Source of the DNA: Seminavis robusta
Taxonomy: Eukaryota > Bacillariophyta > Bacillariophyceae > Naviculales > Naviculaceae
Reading direction: 5' to 3'
DNA: 64,000 nt
Assembly (NCBI GenBank): GCA_903772945.1
Contig: CAICTM010000355.1
Span: 1 to 64,000 of the forward strand
Under the pieces are notes generated by a model. It searched no databases. It was not told the DNA's origin and saw only the letters and a list, made by a program, of their open reading frames with translations. Below, one piece after another: positions 41,226 through 51,232 of the stretch (position 1 is its first letter; each line of letters begins with the position of its first letter). A program made the translations under genes and the position numbers.

Positions 41226-44200
41226 TCACGATGGTGCTGTAGCTTGCGCGAGATGCGTTCGTTTTTCTTGAAACCGATTTGCCTTCTGGAGGACTCTATC
41301 AATCATATGGAACGTAATGTCGTTCATCACTTTTGTGCGGCGAATGCGCGGGAGTGTACGTGGCCCCATGCTTTCTTCATCACCACCATTATTTCCATTG
41401 CCTCCAGTGGTATTCGGGCTACTAGTATTCTCAAGGAATTGCGGTGGCTCTTGTTGCTCTGGTCTCAATAGCTCACATGATATACTCAAATTGCCCACAA
41501 TGAGATTGAATGCTAGGCGGGCGACCATCCACTTTATGCCCAGGACTAGCGTCTTGGCATCTTCGTCGCTTGTAGCCTCCAAAACGACCATTTTGTTCAA
41601 TGGTACTTGAGCCGTGCCGCCTCCTGGGGAGAACCAGTCGGCACTGGTGGAGCGCATAGCATGACTGGCTGACCGGTTCAATTGTATCACCAGTGTTCTT
41701 GATGGCATGGAGTATGGGAATGCTTCCAAGAGTTTCAAGAAGGATGCTGACATTGCTGAAGCAGTGTCAATGGAAGCAATATCAAAGATGTCTATGTGGT
41801 CCAATTCTTCCTGTTGAAGGGCTCCAGAGGAAAGCGTCTCGTGATACCAAACCAGTCGCGGGGAATTCCAGGCTTTGGGAGTGAGCGGAACATCGTGAGA
41901 ACCACCAAAACCGTCTGAAGACTGCCCGGCAGCGTTGGATGCCGACTGTAGTTGGAGATAGGCCCTGACCGAATCTGGGTGAACACCGGATGTCGCTGAT
42001 ACAACTGAAGCGCTAGAATTCCCGGGAGGACCGTCGCTAGTAGTGGGAGCTCTATGCCACAACAACGGCACGCCGTGATGACCGAGACCAGCGACAAAGT
42101 TCTTGATAAAGTTCGAATCACTCTTATCCAATTTGGAAATCGGTGGGATGCTTGCCTTGGGAGATGTCTTGGCAATGGTGCTTTCGTCAAACGAAACCGA
42201 CTTGACGCTGTGTAGTGATGCTTTGCTGGTTCGGGAGAGGTCGGATATGACACTGCCGGTTGGACCAGTCTTGCCGTCAGAAGCACTAGAGTGCACACTG
42301 CCTACCGGTACTCCAGAGATGCCAGACATGACGCTCCCGCCAGCTGTTCCAGCAACAGGAGTGACAGAGGTATCAGCAGACAAAACGGTTTCGCCGGCCT
42401 TGCTTTGGTCCGCACTCTTGTTCTTGTCATCCGTCTTGTCATCCTTGGTTTGAGCGTCGTCGTTGTGTTTGCTGATGCCAGTAATGCGAAAGTTTGACTT
42501 CTCCTGGATAAGTTTGAGCTCTCGTTCATCCCGTTCGGATAGGGCATCGGACTCTTTCGCGGTGGTTGCTGGTGGAGCGCCCTTTTCAATGCGCCCCAGA
42601 ATGTCTCCAATATCGGTAGATGCCTCGGAATGGCCACTGGTACGACTGTTTTGGGATATCTGGCTGGACCGAGACACTTGGCTGGCATTCGACGATGGAC
42701 TTCGGGTTCGTGGCCGACGACTTCGCCCTCGACCATTACCTTTTTTGCCTCTTCCTCGAGCCTTGTCATTCTGCCCGCCCTCCTTTTGTTTGTTCTGTTT
42801 CTGCCCGTTCTCGTCCTCGTCATCACTGAAAGAGTATCCTTCGTCTTCTTCGTCCTCCTCCACGTCACTAGAAGACACTTCTCTCAATTCACCACAACGA
42901 GCCGACACGATCTTGTGGAGTGTTTCGACCGGATTCTTGGCAGCAGCTTTCATAGCTCGACTGCTCACGACCGGATCCACTCCACTGATCGACGACCAAA
43001 TCTCCACCAAGTTGCTGCCTGGCCGACAACCAAAGCTGATTTGACTGGCATCATCATCGTCCAAGTCGGTTTCCATCTCGTCGTCCTGGGATGGAAAGTC
43101 GTCATCGTCGTCCACACTGGTGCTGTAACTTCCACCAACGACAATGTCCGGTCCCAACTCGGCCTGTTCCTGTTGGCGCTGCTGTTGCGCCAACTTCATC
43201 TTTCGTTTCCACTTGCGTTGTTTTTCTGCCTTGACCTGTTCCTCTGTCTTATAGGAAGACGCAGTGGATGGTTGTGGTTGGATCAAATGTTGGTCTTGTG
43301 GATGAGACTGTTTGGTCGCCAGAACCTTTTTGAGGGACGACTTGGTTTGCTTCTTGGTCTTGTTGCTTTTGTTGTTGTTGTGATGATGATGATGACCCTT
43401 TTTCTTGCTGTCGTTGTCTGTAGTACTAGTAGTACTCGTATTGGCAGTAGTACTACTATTAATAGTAGTGTTTTCCTTTTGTTGGTTTTGTTGCTGTTGC
43501 TGTTGTTGTATTGTATTGGTATGATCCGAGGACGATGCCGAAATCTCGACGGCATGTTGGGCATCTTGATTGCGCATGCGCATCATGGGTGACATTTCTT
43601 CGAGAATACTCATCATGGCTGGCTTTTGTGGTGGTGGTGGCGGCGGCGGTGGTCGTTGTAGTTGTTGTGCGGCAGCTGCAAAGGGAGTATGCGTACTGCT
43701 GGGTGCCGTGACACTGCTAATACTCGTTCCAGAATAGCTAATGACGGAACTACTGGCATGGGACGACGCCGTTTTGATTTCACGATGGTGCTGTTGTTTG
43801 CCAGTACCACCCAACAACAAACTCGAGTTGGTGCTGCTGGCGGCACTGGACCGTGATTTTCGTTTCTTCTTCTTTTTCTTGCTGCCGTGCTTCTTGGAGG
43901 AGGACGACGATGATGTGGGCGGCAAGAAGGAACACCCGGCATGAGGATGTCGACGATTGTCGTGGCTGTTGTTGTTGTGCTTGTGACTACTACGATGATA
44001 CCGACGACGACGTCGTTTGTCTTGATCCTCGTCCTCCAGTTCGTCGTCGTCATCCTCATCTTCTTCCATACTGGCCGTCCATTCCTCTTGGTAGCCTTCT
44101 TGATCGGCCGTTTTCTTTTCTTCTCCGTACGATGCACTATTATTGCCATTGGCGAGACTACTCGTGAACGATTCCGATGTGGCCGTGTAGACCAATCGGG

Positions 44201-44806
44201 AACTGGACGATCCCAATGCCGACGATGGCTGTAAGAGTTCTTGAAACTTGTTCATGGCAAACGTAAAGTGGGTAGACATGGCCGTGGCGGCCCCCACCAG
44301 CTTGGCTTGTGGTTCTTCGTAGAGGGAACGGCGGCCTCCGGGATTGCGATGATGGGTATGACGTCCGCTAGCAGCGTAAGAGGATGTTTCGCGGTCCAAT
44401 TGTGCCTGTTGTTCCATGTACTGTTGCTGAAATGTGCGTTCCTGTTTCTTTTGTTTGTTTTCCGTGGCGGCCGTGGTGGTGGTGGTGGCGGTTGCTGTAG
44501 AGGTGGTCGTGAGTACAGGGTGATGATGATGATTATGAAGGTGTGGACTGATGCTACTGCTACTGCTGGTGGTATTGGCAGTATTGGTATTGTTCAGATA
44601 ACTCTTTCCTTTGGTGTGGTGATATTCAGCCGCCTTTTCGTAGTGATGTTGCTGCAGTTGCTGTAACTGTCGTTGTTGCTGTTGCTGATGCTGCTGCAAG
44701 AGCTGTTTGGCCTGTTCTACGGACTGCAGTGCATCGGGAGTACCACTGTTGCGCCCTTGTCGTCTGTGAGACGCACGGGGTGTGGCTGCCATTTCCGAAG
44801 CTGCCA

Positions 44807-44837
<31 letters not shown>

Positions 44838-45578
44838 GGATGATACGTCGTCTCTTCTTTGTTGTGTGTCGGATGATGATGATGATGATAGCACTGTATG
44901 ATGAGGATTGGCTAGAGATTCTTCTCTGCTTGGAACCTCAGGAATGACCTGAATGCTTTCCTCCTCCTGTTCTAGCTCCAACAGTTGTTCTTCGGTACCA
45001 CTACTGGTATCGGAATAGGACAGAGTATAAAAGTCTTCTTCACTGTCGTAGCCGTCCTCTTCGTGTATTCCACTATCGGAATCGGATTCTTCACTGTCTA
45101 GCAAATCTTCGTCTTCTTCTTCCGTCAACGTCGTCGTAGTCGTACCACTGGTATCGTGTTCTTTTCGATCGGGTGAGAACTGTTGATTGTGAAAGGGTAC
45201 CGTGGTAGCCGAGGAAGTGGTCGATCGAAAGGATGTATCCAAGTAGTAGCTGCTATTGTGATGGACGTTGTGGACGTTATTGCTTCGCAAGGGAGTGGTC
45301 CGCGTCGAACTAGTACCCGATGCAGCACTCGGACTTCCCAGGGATAACCGGTGCCGTCGAATGGGAGTGCGATACCCGTTGTTGTTGTTGTTGTTGCTAC
45401 TGATAATACTATATTGTCGTGGAGTGTTGTTGTTGGTATGGTTGTTGTAATAGGGTAATGCCGCAGCGCCTACTAGCAGAATGTCAGCGGCGGCAGCTAC
45501 CACAGCATTGCGACTCTTGTGCTGAGGTTCTCCTTGTTGTTGTTGTTGCTGCTTTGGTACGGGACGAAGCGACGACAT
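41226..45578 (-). CDS. Large low-complexity protein with a conserved C-terminal domain
   Basis: 1450 residues in a single uninterrupted frame from the ATG at 45578. Most of it is disordered: Q, N, S, H and acidic runs (NNNNNNNNNN near residue 250, QQQQQRQLQQLQQHH, HHHHHNNNKSNK, repeated Ser blocks, a PPPPPPPPQ stretch). Lys/Arg clusters (KKKKKKRKSR, KARGRGKKGNGRGRSRRPR) suggest nuclear or RNA/DNA contact. Folded sequence appears only near the C-terminus, about 1200-1400: PLTPKAWNSPRLVWYHETLS, IDIFDIASI, SRTLVIQLNRS and MVVLEATSDEDAKTLVLGIK followed by WMVARL. Its strand pattern and closing helix resemble a PH-like domain, a tentative reading. Long antisense frames are mirror images of the repeats. 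Function unknown; regulator or scaffold is possible. Confidence 0.78.
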
Positions 45579-46128
45579 ATTCCTTTCTTCCTTCTCAAGA
45601 CCAAGCTAGCTAGCTTCCCTGCGTTTTTGGTCAGCTATAAGACTCACTCTCTCGCCACTCTTGTCTAGTAGCTAAAGATGGCTACCGGCTACCTCATCGA
45701 AAATGTTTTGTGCTAATGATGAATAAAAAAACACAGCCAGACTTGCACAAATAAAAAGATGTCACCGGTAGCTCTGCCCGCTGTCATTGGTTCCAAAATT
45801 TCCTCGAGTCTTGCTGAGAATCGAATCGTCGCCTAATTCTTTGGGCGACTAAACGACTAGGGACTGTACATTCTTTGAATAGTAGAAATGATACACTAGC
45901 CAAATATACTGTAGCTTGATTTCAAAAATTTATGGGGGTTAAGAAAAGCCAAAGTGTTAATGCTTCTATAACGCTCGTACTCTTCAGCCTTGCTTTCGTT
46001 TCTTTTCGCTGTCACTTTTTCGAAAAACAACCTCTCGATTTTTCGCACCTCCGCTGTTCTGTAGTCTACATGTACTTGATACTTGATGTTGTCGTCGTCA
46101 GCCCCATTCTGGAGATCGGATCGCGAGT
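45579..46128. other. Intergenic region upstream of the large gene
   Basis: No gene is seen. CAAGCTAGCTAGCTTCC sits just before the start, at about 45601-45617. Confidence 0.5.
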
Positions 46129-47622
46129 CTAGTTGTTTGGCTCTCGCTTGGTTGCTTGGTTGCTTGGTTGCTTGGTTGCTTCATTACTGCAATGAAGTGG
46201 CTGAGTCGTTGGCTCGTCAAGCACCGCATTGAGGGAGCCAATGAATGTAGTCTGGAAAGAGACATCATACAGAACGCACTGACTTGGCGATTGCTTCTGG
46301 ATGCAGCAGTGAACAGACTTACATGTACTTGTCAAGCAAGCAAGCAAGAGCAGCTTGCAAAGGTCTGCACTCTGGCAAGAGACCAAAGGTCGAAGCTTCT
46401 CAGTGGGTAGCAGGAAGGAAGGGGACAAGGGTGGGTAAGATGGTAAGATTATCGGAAGAGGGCAAGTGCACCATCCGCATCCCAGAGGGAATGGTGGCAG
46501 CTCATTGTGCCAGCAGGGACAAGAGAGCCGTGCGTGCAGAGGTGGCAGGCCCAAACACCAGCTAGGCTGAGCCGAGCAGTAATGTAGCCATGCACCACTG
46601 AGTAAGGGCGGGACCAGTTTGCAGTGAGCGGTGAGGAGAGACGTTTGGCGACTGTCCGCTGAGCTTTGGCACCAAGGGACCATAGCAGAGACAACAAACG
46701 GGGTAAAGTGGCGGCGTTGGAGAGACAGGCCTGGAGGTACTTCACCATTGCGAAGGACCTTGTGAGAATCCTTCCGACTACACTGTGTATGAGAATCTGC
46801 ATCAAGATCGATGAACCGAAGATCAATTATGCTGTCTGTTCCACGTTGTTGCCAGAGACCACGGATAAGAAGATCTCCTTCTTCGCTCCTCGGATGGGGT
46901 GGGAACGGGAGGACTGTTGCTGGGAGGCAAAGCATCTGTACCGGTAGCTGCAGAATGACTAAGATGGATACGGGGTTTGTCATGGACTGCAGTATGTATG
47001 AATGCCAAGCCATCACCGTGGTTGGGAGATCAGAGGGACTCGACTCTGTGCATAGCAAAAGTGCAGAGCATTGCAGAATTTCTTAGGCAGCTAGAACAGT
47101 GCCATTTCCAGGCACCGGAACCACATGAAGCCAGGCCCAGTAGCCGGGGCACCCTTCACGACAGAATGGCTAGAACGAGGCAACCTAGGACCTTCATGTC
47201 TACATCGGGTGGTCCCGACAGTGGGGGTAACCCCAACGGCGCCGATTGCTGGGACGTTGCAATGGGTAGTTGCCCTGTTGGGTTAATGTCGAAGGCTTGT
47301 GTGTGCATCGATCGGTGGCTGCCTTGTATCTGATGCCCTCTTCAAGAATTGCGTTACCGCCCTTGTAGTTAGCTTCGTGGATGTGTTGTGGAAAGGTCGC
47401 TCGGGGGGAGGGGCAGGAGCCGACTGGCTGGGCGTGTTCCCACTGGCAATCCTAGTGCAAGTCTAGCGCAGCTTACATAATGAGAGTAATGGAATCTATT
47501 TGATGATTATATTTTTAAAAAGTTGATAATAAAAAGAACATTTGGAACAGCGGGAATAGCTTGTATCAGTGCCAAGCAAAAACACAACAGTACAACTCTG
47601 GCCAGTCCAGCTAGCCTAACAG
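46129..47622. other. GC-richer region without an assignable gene
   Basis: An 8-bp repeat (GGTTGCTT, about 4-5 units) lies at about 46147-46182. Frames on both strands (minus 46129-47058; plus 46666-46947 and 46977-47333) overlap and have no domain I recognise. The plus frame has protein-like pieces (AWRYFTIAKDLVRILPTTL) and the region differs from its neighbours in base composition, so it could be a decayed gene or element. Nothing more can be said. Confidence 0.4.
46147..46182. repeat. 8-bp tandem repeat
   Basis: Four to five near-perfect copies of GGTTGCTT, ending in GCTTCATTAC. Not in a supported gene. Confidence 0.85.
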
Positions 47623-48792
47623 TTAGTTTCCTCCAGTTTGCCCCTGTAGTTTTTGTTGCAAGTAATCGAGACTGGCCTTGGCAGTCTTGCTGTATTGTGC
47701 TTGCTGTTGCAAGATATCCATGGGTGTCTTGCCACTTTCGTTGCGTTGCAGCAAGGAAGCGGGATGCAGTTTGAACAGTTGCCGGACAATGGGCACGGAA
47801 GAGCCTCGTTGGCAGGCCACATGCAGCGGTGTGTTCTGATAGTTATCGCACGGTTGACGCACCAAGTCGGGGTTGGTGACCAAAAACATGCCCAGTACAG
47901 CCACATCGTTGGGTCGTTTTTCCAGCGCCAAGCACAGAGCATTGGCTCCGTGGATGCCATCCTTGGCCGTCAGTTGGGATGGATCCGTCTTGACGAGGAG
48001 GTCGAGCACCTCCAGGCTGGCCTTGTGGGACAGAGCAATGTTGATGGGTAGCTGATAACAGTCCTTGGGGAGATGTCCTTTACTATTACTGTTGGTGTCA
48101 GTCTTGCTCTTGTGGCAACACCCGGGAACAAACGCTCTTCGGAGGACCGCGGAGGGATCCTTTTGCAAGACTGCCTGGATGACAGCCTTTTTACGCGGGT
48201 ACTTCATGCAAGCCCGGTGCAGCAGTGTTCTTCGGTCCTCCTCTTGGTGGTCGTGTGAACTGCTGTGTGCGCCGCCATCCAATGAGCCGTTGCTGACAGC
48301 TCTGTTGTTGTTGTTGTGGCTGCTGCAGTTGCTGTGACCGTGGGTTGGAGCATCAAAGATCTGGTTGGGCTCGAGCACGAGGGTTTCTTCAGTGCCTGAC
48401 TTCTTGGAGCAAGAAGAGGAGTTGTCCTTTAAGGACAATGGTGTGTCATCCGCGGGGAACACACCATCGTCGGTCAATCCAAAATCTGGCAAGCTTCCAA
48501 AGCTGCCAATCGATGTTTGCCTTTCACTGCGGCTCACTATCCGAGCCGGCAAGGATGCCTTGGGCATGGTGGTCGCGGGAAAGTCGTTCCTCTGACTTGG
48601 GCGTTTCATGGGAGGTGGCATGAGATCGCAAGGCTGCTGCTGCTGTTGCTGCTGGGTCATCATCATGTTGCCCTGTTGTTGGTTGAGAGCTATGCCGTCG
48701 GGGGAATTGAACTGATAGAAGTTGTTCATGGTGTGTGCTTGAGTGGCTGGTAGAGTGGAAATAGGTCCAGAGAAGGGGGTGTGGTAACGCAT
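47623..48792 (-). CDS. Ankyrin-like repeat protein, subfamily B, copy 1
   Basis: 389 residues from the ATG at 48792 (an ATG at 48729 is a second option). The N-terminal half is disordered with Q, N, S and H runs (MMMTQQQQQQQPCD, SSHNNNNRAVS). Ankyrin-like units occupy about 187-375: RTLLHRACMKYPRKKAVIQA, YQLPINIALSHKASLEVLDL, KDGIHGANALCLALEKRPND, NTPLHVACQRGSSVPIVRQL and NESGKTPMDILQQQAQ. Compared with subfamily A, it has an additional first unit followed by a Cys-containing loop (FVPGCCHKSKTDTNSNSKGH), and LPINIAL replaces SPLHxAL. It sits 1.1 kb downstream of its closest relative at 49928, same strand. Predicted soluble; function unknown. Confidence 0.85.
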   Translation of the reverse strand: MRYHTPFSGPISTLPATQAHTMNNFYQFNSPDGIALNQQQGNMMMTQQQQQQQPCDLMPPPMKRPSQRNDFPATTMPKASLPARIVSRSERQTSIGSFGSLPDFGLTDDGVFPADDTPLSLKDNSSSCSKKSGTEETLVLEPNQIFDAPTHGHSNCSSHNNNNRAVSNGSLDGGAHSSSHDHQEEDRRTLLHRACMKYPRKKAVIQAVLQKDPSAVLRRAFVPGCCHKSKTDTNSNSKGHLPKDCYQLPINIALSHKASLEVLDLLVKTDPSQLTAKDGIHGANALCLALEKRPNDVAVLGMFLVTNPDLVRQPCDNYQNTPLHVACQRGSSVPIVRQLFKLHPASLLQRNESGKTPMDILQQQAQYSKTAKASLDYLQQKLQGQTGGN

Positions 48793-49927
48793 CGCTGTGT
48801 TTTTGTTTGATCTTGCAAAATTGTGAGAATTCTGTTCAGCTTGCTCCTTACATAGCTCCTTGATCGAATTCGGTACTGCTTTCTACACGGTATTGCCGTA
48901 AGCAGAGTCATGGGTGGCGAAATTATCAGTAAAAAGGGTGATCACGCTGCCCTGTGTGGCTTCTCTTTATTTACTTTTGCGTCAGCAGTACGAGCGTAAT
49001 CTTATTGTGGTCTTGGAACCATGGTCGTCACACTTAAACTAACTATTCTAACGGTTTTCAATTTCCTCGTCACAAAAACGATTCCTAAGCCTATTATACT
49101 CCTCTAATCAAGAAATGACTCTGCACTTGTTCCCAAGTGTTCACCCAGTATGACCCCATGCCTCTTTCGGATTTTTTGACCAGCAGCAGTGACCCTGCAC
49201 ACAGACAGTAGAATATTTACGTAGCCAACGGTACCACCAAAAGTAGTGACAGAAGATAACCAGCAACACTGTTAAATAAGACTGCCCTTCCCAGTCTGGC
49301 TAGAGCCTGATCATTTAAAAGGACTTAAGCATTCATTATTAAAAGATCAAATAGGAACACCACTGGTCTCCCCAAGATACCGCTACGATGTCCACCACCA
49401 GCTCTCAAAAAACTCCAAACCCGAAGACGTGTCTTTTCTGGCAATGTACGGTAACCAGCGAAGCTGCTTTTTGCTTTTGCTAGCTGCGATGAAACCACGA
49501 GTGTCTTTGTCTTTGATGTCAAGAGTGACCTCCAACATTAAAAATATTTATTTGCTGATGCCTCTAGCTAGCCAGCTAGCCAGCCAGAGGTGGGCTTTCT
49601 CATCCGCCAAGTGTTGGAACTTCCTTTCTTGTGCCGAAGCCAGCACGGCACCACGGTTCGACAACGATTCGATTCATCATTCGATTCTTCGGGCTTTTTG
49701 CCAGAAAGGCTACGAAATACGAACCTGTAATGGGCGCTCGGCGAGCGAGCGACCGATCATCTTATCTATCTTCTCGATGGATCTTATGTAGTTCTTAGTT
49801 TTGGAGGCAGGAAAGCAGTGAAACCGCATCGCAGTTTCTTTGTTGTGCTAATCATTTCATGTCAATGGCGCAGGCGCTTCGCGGCGAGAGGTAAGGAGCA
49901 ATGTATGTGGAGGAGGAGTCACACTTC
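48793..49927. other. Spacer between the two subfamily B ankyrin genes
   Basis: No supported gene. GCTAGCCAGCTAGCCAGCCA lies near 49568-49587 and GATTCGATTCATCATTCGAT near 49667-49686. A plus frame at 49429-49791 has no domain. Confidence 0.5.
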
Positions 49928-51232
49928 TTACTCTTCACTTTTTTCCTCGGACTCCGTGCTCCGTCGCATCATTCCTTCTTTAGTTTGAAATTGTTGTACA
50001 TGATGAACCTCCAGAGTTGAAAGAGTCTTTTTAACCAAGAACTCTGCCACTTCTTTCCTGGCATTTGCCTCTGACGAGGACTCCGTGGGGTCTGAGCGCA
50101 CAATGTGACTTGCAATATCCGAGGGCAAATCACCCGCTGCATTGCGATGCATCAATGCTTGTGGGTACATCTGGACCAGTTGGCGAATGACTTGAAGAGA
50201 AGCACCCTTTTGGCAGGCCACATGCAAAGGTGTATTCTTATGAATCGCTGATACCATTCTGGCACTCCCTGTGTTGTTTGCCAAGATGAGTCCCATGCAG
50301 GCAATGTCATGTGGCCTTCGATCCAAAGCAAGACACAAAGAGTTGATCCCAAAGATCCCATCTTTGACATTCAATTGAGATGGATCCGCTTGCACCAGCA
50401 CCTCCAGCACCGCCAGGCTTGAATTGTGGTACAAGGCAATATTGATAGGAAGCTGAAAGGGCTCTGGCGTGGGGCCATCTGCCTTGCGTCCAGGAAACAT
50501 CTTCGAGACCATTCGTCGGTTCCTGCGACATCGCGATGGAATGCAGTCAATGAACGCCTTGTGCCGTATGGACTCTGGATGCAAGCTCAAAGACATTTCT
50601 ACCATCTTCTTGTCTCCAGTGAACAACTGACACGCCCTGTGCAGAGCCCTGCTCCTGTTGAGTCCGTTGGTGAAAGAGAAAGGGATCTTTTCGTCAGAAG
50701 AAGGGCAGGTTCTTGAGTTGCTGTCAAAAATGGCGGCTGGTTCCGTAACACCTTGCTTTGATGGTAGGAGCAAGGTATCCGCAATGGAGGCGGCAGCCGG
50801 CTTTCCATCTAAGTCGCTGTCGTAGTCAGAATCCGTTGCCCGGAGGTCATCAATGTCATCTTGCATACTTGTATCCTTCTTGGTGTCTTCATCGAGCGCC
50901 TCATTGTCGAGGATGCCCAACGAGGCCAGTCTAGGTGTCAACACGGTTTCTTGCCTTGCTTTCTTGAACCGTTTTGCGGACGGGAGCATTGTTTGTTTGG
51001 GGCACTTTTCCGCACCAAATGTGGCAACCAAGCAACCCCCCTTTGGCTTGTTGTCACCAAGTAGCGCCATCCAAACGGTGTCACTTTCGTCGTCGAACAG
51101 AGAAGCGGGAGACAACGATCGGGAGGTCCTCGCCTCTTGGTCTTCCAGATGCTTAGTAGTCGATGAAACCAAGATAGTCCTTGGAGGTGAAAAGGGCATT
51201 TCGTGAGCATCAATAGAACCAGGCGTGATCAT
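49928..51232 (-). CDS. Ankyrin-like repeat protein, subfamily B, copy 2
   Basis: 434 residues from the ATG at 51232. The N-terminal 190 residues are mostly disordered and include LTPRLASLGI (about 98-107), which echoes the PRL motif of subfamily A. Ankyrin-like units run from about 195 to 370: RALHRACQLFTGDKKMVEMS, FQLPINIALYHNSSLAVLEV, KDGIFGINSLCLALDRRPHD, NTPLHVACQKGASLQVIRQL and NAAGDLPSDIASHIV. Between the first two is a basic loop (PSRCRRNRRMVSKMFPGRK) at the same place as the Cys loop of copy 1. The C-terminus is charged (RRSTESEEKSEE). Predicted soluble; the basic loop could bind nucleic acid, but that is a guess. Function unknown. Confidence 0.85.
   Translation of the reverse strand: MITPGSIDAHEMPFSPPRTILVSSTTKHLEDQEARTSRSLSPASLFDDESDTVWMALLGDNKPKGGCLVATFGAEKCPKQTMLPSAKRFKKARQETVLTPRLASLGILDNEALDEDTKKDTSMQDDIDDLRATDSDYDSDLDGKPAAASIADTLLLPSKQGVTEPAAIFDSNSRTCPSSDEKIPFSFTNGLNRSRALHRACQLFTGDKKMVEMSLSLHPESIRHKAFIDCIPSRCRRNRRMVSKMFPGRKADGPTPEPFQLPINIALYHNSSLAVLEVLVQADPSQLNVKDGIFGINSLCLALDRRPHDIACMGLILANNTGSARMVSAIHKNTPLHVACQKGASLQVIRQLVQMYPQALMHRNAAGDLPSDIASHIVRSDPTESSSEANARKEVAEFLVKKTLSTLEVHHVQQFQTKEGMMRRSTESEEKSEE

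Noticed and set aside
42630-43592. Hydrophobic plus-strand frames opposite the 1450-residue gene
   Set aside because: Leu/Val runs here are the reverse complement of Gln/Asn/Asp codon runs, not membrane helices.
46129-47058. Minus-strand frame of 309 residues
   Set aside because: The composition (C, P, S, L, H) is typical of chance frames in GC-rich DNA. Its C-terminus is the 8-bp repeat in translation. Kept only as part of an unexplained region.
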